A DNA stretch of 64,000 nt from Adiantum capillus-veneris. Taxonomy: Eukaryota > Streptophyta > Polypodiopsida > Polypodiales > Pteridaceae. The stretch lies in the NCBI GenBank assembly GCA_014529385.2, contig CM043966.1:41949537-42013536 (forward strand), given 5' to 3'. Under the pieces are notes generated by a model. It saw only the letters and a list, made by a program, of their open reading frames with translations. It had not been told where the DNA came from and made no database searches. Below are positions 55,451-64,000 of the stretch, piece after piece (positions within the stretch are counted from its first letter, which is position 1; each line of letters starts with the position of its first letter). The position numbers were made by a program, and so were the translations under genes.

Positions 55451-57239
55451 GGGTTAGATTTTCAGCCATTTATCTAATTTCTTTTGCTTGGAATTATCAA
55501 GAAGTTGGTGGGGAAAGAGAGAGGAGAGAAATGGAGGTGATAGGACTTTTCATAGTGGGTTAGTGTTAGTAGAGTTAGTATTAATTTACAAATGGAATTG
55601 GATATTTACAATGGGAGTATCCATGTAGGATACAAATAAGGAAGAAAAACTCTTAAGAGGTAAGAAAAGGTGGATTTCTTACAAGGTTGATGCTCCAAGT
55701 GTCTTGAGTAGGGCCAATTTTGACGCTTGTTGACGGTCCACTAGCTTTGACGGTACATTTTTTCTCCACTCTTGACCTTCCTTGAGAGACAAGGTAATTG
55801 AAGTTGAGTAATCAACCACCATGATGCTGTCTTTTAAGAGAAGAGGCTGAATTTTGTGGTTTTTTTGATATATATGGGTAAATTGGAGGAGGAAAAATGA
55901 GACTAGGTGGTCAATTTTGGAATGGAATTGTGTGTGGGAGGTATGAGTTCACCATGGTTTCTCTTATTCTTCAAGGTTGAGGAGAAGGTGAGTAGGGTGC
56001 AGAGAGGAGTGGTGAGAGAGGTGGGGATGATGAGTGGAGAAGTGTGTGTGAAAGAGGAAAATGATAAAGTGGAAGAGAGAGTGTGGCTGCATAGCATGGG
56101 AAAACTGGGGTCCACTAATAAAATCATAGCTCACAGCTCGTAGCTCAAAAACATTTGAAAAAATTTGAGGCAAAAGTTCAGCCCACGAGCTACAACTTTT
56201 GTTTGTATCACCTTTTCAAATTCGGAGAGCAAGTGAACTTTAAAAATTCAGCAAAACCGACCGTTTTTTTCCACTGTACAAGGTCCTTGTGGGGTCCTTC
56301 TTTGGATGATTCTTTTGAATACCTCCAAGAGTGAGCCCTCCATAGTGCATGTATGCATGCCACCTACCCTTGACCTTATTTGGTAGGTCTATAATTGAAG
56401 ATATTCTTGAGATTATGATAAGTGAATAGTACAACTAAGAAAATCAAATATTGAGGGGTCTAAAAAATATGTACATGTCAAATATATATAATATAAGTGG
56501 AAAAAATATAAAGGGGTCAAAAGAAATCTCTCTCATTATGAAGCTACCATAAAAAGATAAATATTTTTGGTGTTCTAATTTTTTAGAAAAAAAAACAAAA
56601 TAGATGTAGGAAGGGAAAAATCACAATAGTAAAAAAATATACACATAAATAAAACTAGTTTTTTTGGATTTTTGTTGGAGTGGAGTTACACCAAATATAA
56701 GAGAAGCTTACATGAAAATATTTCTATATGGAATAAAGAGTATGAAAAAATGGTAAGAAAAGTTGTGGTAATGGTGAGGCAATGTACAGAGCATAAATAA
56801 CACACACCTAGGTAGAAATATTTAAATAAATACCAAAATAATTATGAAAAAATCTTTTATTTAGGCCCTAGATACAAAGAAATATTTACATACGCATGGG
56901 CCATAATATATTTATATTTTTTTTATTTTTATTTTTTTGGCTCAACTAGCCCAATGAATAGCTAATTGAGGGTTTTTTAAGAAGATATGGGAAAAGTCCC
57001 GTGACTCACGCACGCCTATGTACGGTGAAATGGTAGGGATAGCCACAGTGTTTGGGTGATTTTGGTAGGGTGAGGTAACTCAATATGGAAATTATGGAGA
57101 GCCAAAAAACGGCTATCAACGTCAGTGCATTTATAATCGCTTTAGTATAGATTCAACATGAATACCACTAGGACTAGATCCACAATGACACTCCTAACGC
57201 ACGTATTGAGTGATGACCTGCATAGCTCCACAATGCACA
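55451..57239. other. No recognisable gene
   Basis: AT-rich and purine-skewed sequence with homopolymer runs; open frames at 55903-56173 on either strand are overlapping low-complexity shadows. Confidence 0.5.
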
Positions 57240-57790
57240 ATGCCAGTGTCAGTCATTGCACAATTGACAACTCCCATTGTAATTGTAATGTTTGGCCTTG
57301 TCTAGACCATAGCATACATAAGAGATCCTACCACTACAGCATATGGGACTTTAGACATTTAGGCTATCTCCTCTTGTGTCTTTAGACATATATCTTTGGT
57401 TAGTTTAAAGTGACCAACCAAAGGTGTATAAACCACTTTTGCATTTTGCATTCCAAACCTTTCTAGTACCTTCTTGATGTAGTCCTCTTGAGATAGCTTT
57501 ATTGTCTTCTTCGTCATGTCCCTTGAGATCCTCATACAAAGTATCCTCTTTGTAGCACCTAAATCTCTCATTGAAAAAGATTTAGACGGCTCCTCTTTTA
57601 GGTCGTTGATGTCCTGCATGTTAGCACTTGCAATCAACATGTCATCAACATACAACATTAGGATGATGAGCTTCCCATCTCCCAAATTCTTTGTGTAGAT
57701 GCAATGATCTGAGTTGCATCTTGTGAATCCATGATCCAACATCCATCAATCAAACTTCAAGTACCATTGTCTCGATCCTTTGAGACATCT
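57240..57790 (-). pseudogene. Ty1/copia RT fragment, minus strand
   Basis: Minus-strand reading: RQWYLKFD, then CNSDHCIYTKNLGDGKLIILMLYVDDMLIASAN with an intact catalytic YVDD pair (near 57640). ILCMRISRDMTKKTIKLSQEDYIKKVLERF follows, and after a stop at 57359 KVPYAV.VGSLMYAM and TRPNI. About 180 residues of the RT end and start of the RNase H connection. Truncated on both sides. Confidence 0.85.
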
Positions 57791-57791
57791 T

Positions 57792-57948
57792 GGGCTGGTG
57801 TAATCAACATGAAAATCAACATATACTAGCTTTTCAAAGGGGATTTCATGAAACAGAAAAGAGAGCTTTTGGGCTGGCGTAATCAACATGAAAATCTACA
57901 TATACTAGCTTGTCAAAGGGGATCATCAAATAGAAAAGATAGATTTTG
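57792..57948. repeat. 79-bp tandem duplication
   Basis: GGGCTGGTGTAATCAACATG at 57792 and its near-copy GGGCTGGCGTAATCAACATG at 57871, each followed by ACATATACTAGCTT.TCAAAG and an AGAAAAGA.AG end. Flanks the copia fragment. Confidence 0.85.
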
Positions 57949-58239
57949 CATGGTTGAAGAGTAAGACACAAAATAGACTAAGGTGAGAGTGGAATGGGTG
58001 AACTCCTATAAATGATTTTTTTACCCCTTCTCTGGTTCTTGAGAGGCTCACGAAGGACGATGGATTCCACCAGGGGGCCAATTGAGTTATGTGATTTCCA
58101 TACTTGCTAACAAATGTGATGACTCAGTTAGCTCACCTACTGAAGGAATAGTGTAAGAGAGTGTATCCTCACGCAAGGAATTAATAGAGACCACATAGCA
58201 TGGCATAGACTTGGTCATCTTCCTACTCCCTTCTCAATT

Positions 58240-58821
58240 GTCACATTGCAGTGATGTCTGATGGGTTGCAACCGCAGGTAAGAGCTCTATGCATTGACGT
58301 AAACATCTCATGGTAAACTATAGATTTTGGTGTCGCCGACCCGCGGCCTAATTTCATCATAAGTAGGAATTTAAGCTAGAAAATCACAAAATAAACATAG
58401 GCGGGTATTGGGGCATCATTGTTAAGCATTTAGATGCATTCTGGGACAAAAATGACTGCGACAAAACTCACTACTATTAATAATCACAATTTTTGCACTT
58501 GACCTAAAGTGAGCTTTTGAGACCATGAGCATGTGTTTTTAGGTCCTAGAAACATGTCCTAGAAGTTTTGTAATGTTTGGATGTCATTTGATGTTGTAAC
58601 CGTTATGATTTTTGCCGATTAGCGATTAGTTTTTGGTGACTTCGATCATTTGAGTGTAGCTTGAGTTAGATGCAATTTGTTTGTTGTTTTCCAAGAGATT
58701 GGCAAACTCTTGTAGCCTCTATGAACTAGATCAGGTCAGCTTCATCCCATGGATTGACAATTATGTTCGTGGTTCTTGCTATGTCTATAATAAGATAGGA
58801 GTGAGGTTAGAAACCCGTCCC
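58240..58821 (+). mobile_element. LTR-A copy 3, uninterrupted
   Basis: The only copy in the window whose 3' 580 bases are unbroken; it serves as the reference showing that 3651-3838/14205 and 42762/49274 are insertion points. Ends near AACCCGTCCCA and abuts copia coding, so it lacks its own interior. Confidence 0.8.
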
Positions 58822-58864
58822 AAAGGTATGAAAGAAGCTAGGAAGATTATTGCTTATATACCCA

Positions 58865-59180
58865 AAATTTGGATGATGGTTCACTGATCATCTTGATACT
58901 ATATATTAGTGACATGCACATTGTTGAGAAGTCTAAAGATGAGATTGCCATCTTGAATATGTCACTTAGCACGTAGTTTTCTATGAAGGATTTGGAAAAT
59001 GCAAGTCACATTCTTGGTATGTGTATCAAGAGGGATAGAAAATGTGGTTGTCTCAAAAAACGTATATACACCAGGTCTTGCAACATTTTAATATGCACGC
59101 AATGGGAAGGCTACATTGAGTATTTCAATGCATCATATGAAAACTTAGCAAAAATGATGCTCCCATTAGGAAAATATTGA
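58865..59180 (+). pseudogene. Ty1/copia RT fragment, plus strand
   Basis: DDGSLIILILY, then ISDM where copia has VDDM (catalytic aspartate lost), HIVEKSKDEIAILN, FSMKDLENASHILGMCIKRDRKCG (58983-59046) and a frameshifted YIHQVLQ.FNMHA stretch. Interrupted after 59180. Confidence 0.75.
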
Positions 59181-59885
59181 GCCCATGTTTGGGCCTTTTA
59201 AGGGTTCCAAATCATCAAAGCTGCAAAAAGAAAGCAACCCAGTAAACCTCTCTAAATATGGGGGGGGTTTGCTATGTGTAAAACGACCTTATCACGTGCA
59301 TTCAAGGCATGTTTGTAAAACCCCTTATCTGTGAATTTTGTTAAGAATGTAATGTACCCTTTTCTTAAAAAATCTGTAAGTTTTTTTTTCAAATTTGAAA
59401 AATAATGCCCTTCTGTATATATATTTTTGTAAGTTTCAAGAACTTTAAATACCCTTCTGTTGAACTCACGTGATGGGTTACATTTTTATTAGGTGACCTC
59501 CCAAGGCTCGGAACCCCATGATATGACCTATCATTGTAAAGCTCTTGAAAAATGGATTCTAAAGACCCAATATAAAAAAAGTTTGGATGAATCCTATGAA
59601 AGTTATGCCATTTTTTTCAATCGGATAATGTGAAATCACCTTTTTCTAGATCTATATGAAGACAATGTTCAATAAATGCATGTTATATATCAATAGATAG
59701 AATTTGAAGAATAGATTCTAGATATCCAACCTCCAAAAAATTTGGATCTTATTTGCAAAAATTTTACCGGTCCCCACTTTTTGAAACATGTGCCACATCA
59801 GCAAATTTTTACAAGGCCTAAAATGAGCTCAAACTTTTCTTAATGCAAGTCTGATGAGAAAGCAAAAATGGACAAGATTCCATAT
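59181..59885. other. Non-coding insert between copia fragments
   Basis: AT-rich, homopolymer-containing sequence without motif. It separates RT and RNase H parts that are normally adjacent in copia, so it is either an inserted sequence or a join of two separate fragments. Confidence 0.4.
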
Positions 59886-60165
59886 TGTTCAGCAGTCGAT
59901 AGTTTGATAAGTATGCCATGATAGCCAAAATATTGGACATTGCTTTTGCAATGGGAGTGGTTAGCAGATTTATGGAAAATCTTGGGACAAAATGCTGGAA
60001 AACAGTGAAGCACATCTTGAGATACCTGAAAGGTATGACAAACAAGTGCTTACACTTTGGGAACAATGATGCATCCAATGTGGGTTACACGAATGTGGAT
60101 TATGCCAGTTATGTGGATAGTCAAAGATCCACCTTTGGCTATGTTTTTCTATTTGCTAAAAAGTA
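59886..60165 (+). pseudogene. Ty1/copia RNase H-region fragment
   Basis: DIAFAMGVVSRFMENLGTKC, WKTVKHILRYLKGMTNKCL and VGYTNVDYASYVDSQRST.GYVF are the conserved copia segments from the end of RT into RNase H (VGYTDADYA-type motif with D to N). Ends abruptly at gypsy sequence. Confidence 0.85.
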
Positions 60166-61860
60166 ACTTTGTTAGAAACATCAATCGAAACTAAGTTACC
60201 ATCATGGTTGTACAAAGGCATGTCTATTTAGATATGTGGATCATTAGTGATTGGTAGTTTATGATGAGAAGATTGCATTTTGGATTGGGATGTAAACAAT
60301 GCCAATTACATGTCAAAACCTTTTCTTGAACATTTGTTCGAGTCATTTGAGTGGACTCATATTCTGGCTACCATGGATATTTGTGTCAATGAGTCTAAAC
60401 AGACTCTATTTTGCAATGAAAAAATCTACGGCATTGTACCAATTAAAATGGTAACTATTGTGCCAATGATTTCCAATAAGTTTTGTATGATCACTATTAC
60501 AATGCTACAGAAGAGCTAGAGGAGGAGACTCTTACCAAAGAAGAATTCGACTCAGAAAAGAAGCAGGTTAGAGCAAAACTATTTCTCCAAGGAGGAGAAG
60601 AGAATCTTTTTTAGCATCAAAGATGACATCAAAGATACCAGAATAATTGAGAGAATAGACTAAAAAGAAAACAGAATGTGCCACAAATGGAGGGCTATAT
60701 TCAATTTTGATGGTGGTTGACGCAAAGGATTGCATGAAAGATAAAACCATTGGTAGATACCCCATCTTAAAAAAGGAAAAGAATGTGAAATGAAAAACTA
60801 AAACAAAATGAACACCACATAATGCTGAAAAAACAAAAGAAAAAGTATTCAAAGACAAAAACAGAGCGAAAGGCTAAATACAAGGAGCTAAGAAGATCCT
60901 TGAAAGAGGTCTGGAGACCATTGAAATGGAATCCCACAGTGACAAACAAGGGGCTTTTAGTGTTCCATCACACTACCAAAATTATACTCTAGCAAGGTCG
61001 TAAACGCGTCAACCACATTCCAAAGACTAATGAGCCATGTGTTTTTAGATTACTTAAGAAACTTCTTAAAAAAATACATGGATGATCTTTGTATGCATTC
61101 GATAAAAAAAAAGGACCATTTTGAGCACCTCAAGTGTTTCTTTGAGAAATTCCATATGTATAGAATTTGTGTGAATCCTGGGAAATGTGTATTCATAGTT
61201 AGACAAGGCAAAATTCTTCGCCATATTGTCTCTAAAAATGGCATTGCAAAAAATATGAAAAAGGTGGTAGTGATTGATGAAATGCCTAGAACAAACAATT
61301 TTAAGGAAGCTCAAGGGTTCACAGGACATTGTGGATCCTATCAAAGATTTATCTATATGCATATTGCCATTGCTAAGCCCATTTATGTCCTTATCACTTA
61401 GTTTATATGGACTAATGAGTGTGAAGAGTCGTTCCAAAAGCTCAAATAAGATTTTTCTTCAGCACCCTTTTTGGAAGAGGAAGAGTCCAATCTGGAATAA
61501 AATTTTCCATGTGCATTTTGATGCTTCAAAAATTTGCTATTGGTAGCATATTGGAACAATCAACAGAAGGAACCATGGATTTTTCCATCTCATGTGCTAG
61601 CATGCAGTTGAACATAGCGAAAAAAAATTATACCATGATAGAGAGAGAAGGGCTTGGAGTGGTCTATGCAATTAAGAAGTTCGTGCACTTCTTGTTAGCA
61701 AATAAGTTTGTGTTATTTGTGGACCACCAATCTCTACTTTATCTAGTAAACAAACCATGTGATACTGGTAGAATTGTAAAATATCTCATCATATTACTTT
61801 TTGATTCTATAATGGTTGCTGAAAAAGGCTCCACACATGAATGAATTCATCTTGTAGCAT
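60166..61860 (+). pseudogene. Deleted sister copy of gypsy element E5
   Basis: 60166-60520 parallels 29345-29600 (TKLPSW, then FEWTHILATMDICVN). 60520-60990 follows the pre-RT region with its VPSHYQNYTL-like end. It then skips directly to TTFQRLM.HVFLDYL (61009), a loss of about 780 bases relative to E5. KYMDDLCMHS (61075) keeps the catalytic pair; GHCGSYQRFIYMH and RNase H (61480-61840: FPCAF.. region, SCASMQLNIAKKNYT, LLANKFVLFVDHQSLLYL) follow. Ends after the EKGSTHE segment. Confidence 0.85.
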
Positions 61861-62669
61861 GTACCAAGAAGGAGGAGAAGGGCTAATGACTACAGAGAAG
61901 CTCAAGTAGTGTGGGAATGCAAAAACAAAACATGCAACAATGGAATGCATGGAGAGTATCTCAAGGAGATATTAGGGTTTACCCTTCAATTATAGCACAA
62001 CTCCTGGTGAGGAAGAAGGCAAGCGCCGGCAAGCGCACCCACGTGGGAAGTTTTATGTGGGAACGCCAAAACAAGGCATGATGAGAAGCACACCACCCCA
62101 CCCGTCCCTACAATAAGTTCTCTACAAATTAATATTCAAACTAGTGGACCATTAACCTTCTAAAATTACCCTTTTCTATTTGGATATATCACATTTTTCC
62201 TTCCAAATTTTCCTCTTAGAGATAGCCCCTAAAAGTGGAATAGTGGTACCACCAATACATGCTTTCACCCTAGCCAAAGAGCTATGTTTTTGTTGACCAC
62301 TTTGCCAAAAATTTGGGATAATTTTTGTATAACAAATCGTAATATTCTTACTGTGAATGAACTCACCATGGAGAACATTGAGCTCGTTGTTGGCTAAAAG
62401 ATGAATATGGAAAACAATGATAGTGAGAAATATTCTACTGTTCTTGATGTTCGTGGTAGATCAGAGTCAGAAAGGATTTTGTAGAAACATAAAATGAAGA
62501 AGCAAATCTCATTCTTGTCATGACATAAATTATTACCATTGCAATTAGCTTGGTCATATACAGTAGGACTGTTTTAGATGGAAGATAGAGAAAGAGAAAG
62601 CTAAAGGTGACCAAGTTAAGACAAAAGTGAATAGAAATCTTTGTCTATGAATATTAAACTAATGTAGTA
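61861..62669. other. No recognisable gene
   Basis: Contains GGCAAGCGCCGGCAAGCGCA (a short GC-rich direct repeat near 62030) and a string at 62224-62272 resembling 29204-29251. Beyond that no coding or boundary could be fixed. Confidence 0.4.
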
Positions 62670-63420
62670 CTTTGCACATGAAAGTGGTGTCTCACCACTT
62701 GATGACCACTTGAGAGTGGTGAGAAACTAGTTCAAAGTGGACAGTCACCACTTTAACGCATTTTCTTGTCACTTGAATGCGGTGTCTGGCCACTCGAAAG
62801 CGGGAACTTTCCACTTGTTTGCAGTGATAAGGTTTTAGTTACTACTTGAAAGTGGTGTCACACCACTTGGGAGTCGTGCCTCACCACTTGCATGGAGTGA
62901 TGGACTGATGTAGTGACTTAGCACATGAAAGTGGATTCTCACCACTTAAATGCGGTCAGACACCACGTGAAAGTGGTTTTTATACGTGTAAGTGTTGTGT
63001 GCACTGCTTCATTGTGGTGTGACAGCACTTGTAAGTGTTTACTAACAAAATGTGTTAAAACTCCACTAATATGGTTTTGGTTACCATCATAAGGTGGTGG
63101 GTACCATTCGTGCAGCAGTAGTAAAAAGACTATGGCACTACTATAACTGTTGCACCATGACTAAAAGCTGCTACATCACTTGGAAAAAGTGAGCTGCACC
63201 ACCAAAAACGTTTGCACCTGTAACACCCCTACGAGTTTGTAAAACACGTCTGTTAGCATTGGGTAAACAAGACTTTTTAGTGGGTGAACACCACTTTGTA
63301 AATTTTACGGTGAAGCGTTGGTGCATTTCTAGTAAAACTGTTTCTTAACACTAGAATGGTAACATGACACTTTTATGTCCTTGGACACTTTTGTGTCCTG
63401 TTAAGTGACCATTTTTCTTG
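62670..63420. repeat. Palindrome array, inverted relative of the 19.3-20.5 kb array
   Basis: 62680-62960 is, motif by motif, the reverse complement of about 19580-19830: CACATGAAAGTGGTGTCTCACCACTTGATGACCACTTG-type order, CACTTGAATGCGGTGTCTGGCCACT, CATGGAGTGATG...GACTTAGCACATG. Weaker palindromes continue to 63420. A piece of a second copy of the transposon at 19-29 kb, oriented oppositely; no transposase is next to it. Confidence 0.8.
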
Positions 63421-64000
63421 AATTATTTGAAGAGTATGAAAATGAATTTCTAGGTGCTATATATCCACAAGTTGACTTATGAGCTGAAAAAAACTTAGCA
63501 TTTTTTTTTGAGTATCGATCTCACCATTAACCTTACTCTTGCACAACATTTTTGAACCTAAACTGTGTGAAAAAACGGGTCCTGTTTTTGGCTTTTTTTC
63601 ATTTGTTGGCAACTATACCACTCTAAAGTTCATGTTTGTGAGGTTTAGATGGCTAAAGGTTAGGCCTTCTTAGTTCTCAACATGTTTTGATGCTTGTAGG
63701 GAGAGCTAAGTGTTAAAATTGAAAGTTATGACCAATTTACAAGAATTGCATAATCCTGTTTTTTGTCCAAAATTAGCACTTTTATAATTTTTTTTGGTGG
63801 CTTTCTTGATATCCAAATTCAAATTTGATTGTGTAAGTGTAATGTATAACATAAAGCTAATCTTCCTTGAGTTTTGGGGGACCTAATATACAATATAGCA
63901 TAGTATATGATGATGGTTGAGTTTTTTGATTGCTGAAGAATACGATACATTTTAGAGTAGCAAGTATAACTTTCTCAATATTGCTAGTTTCTTAGGCCAA
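63421..64000. other. No recognisable feature
   Basis: AT-rich; no open frame, repeat or splice pattern that I can support. Confidence 0.5.

Noticed and set aside
58821-60165. Reading the copia pieces at 58865-59180 and 59886-60165 as one intact element
   Set aside because: 700 bases of unrelated sequence separate them, catalytic residues are lost, and no copia LTR is attached.

Overview
The window looks like a transposon-dense, AT-rich intergenic stretch of a large land-plant nuclear genome. The reasons are plant-type LTR retrotransposons (one with a primer site for initiator tRNA-Met), GT-AG introns, a tRNA-derived SINE, Ty1/copia and several Ty3/gypsy lineages, long (GA)n tracts, and no recognisable single-copy host gene. 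The gypsy pol types resemble what I know from ferns, lycophytes and mosses, so a fern or similar lineage is my guess; this is inference. Nearly all coding regions are broken by stops and frameshifts.

Layout. 1-3650: minus-strand gag and long repeat-built leader of a gypsy element, its primer site, then its LTR ('LTR-A'). That LTR is split at 3838 by a complete minus-strand element (3839-14199) with huge LTRs (4261 and 3805 bp), a perfect 5-bp target duplication and only a gag remnant inside. LTR-A resumes at 14205. 14300-16350: leader, primer site and LTR of another minus-strand element. 16370-18930: downstream coiled-coil ORF, polypurine tract and 3' LTR of a plus-strand element. 18935-19332: copia fragment.

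19333-28950 is the most interesting part. Dense ACCACTTT/AAAGTGGT palindromes flank and separate a spliced, decayed DDE-like transposase candidate (+, 20526-22408), an intact FCP1/HAD-like phosphatase ORF (-, 22945-23793) and a spliced, decayed zinc-finger/coiled-coil gene (-, 24239 to about 28258). I read this as one multigene DNA transposon of a type I cannot name. A homologous piece of the palindrome array lies inverted at 62670-63420. A SINE with an 18-bp target duplication sits at 28525-28645.

29251-33990: plus-strand gypsy pol with duplicated integrase zinc domains and a retropepsin-like domain after integrase. 35895-41538: minus-strand gypsy element with its 3' polypurine tract and LTR. 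42763-49273: gypsy element with both LTRs, a large RT-to-integrase deletion and a long extra ORF before the 3' LTR; it is inserted into another LTR-A copy (42370-42762 plus 49274-49515). 49527-52180: 5'-truncated copia element with 3' LTR. 52181-57240: mostly non-coding, with microsatellites and a perfect hairpin. 57240-61860: a patchwork of copia fragments, a third LTR-A copy and a deleted sister of the 29-34 kb gypsy element. The rest shows no gene.
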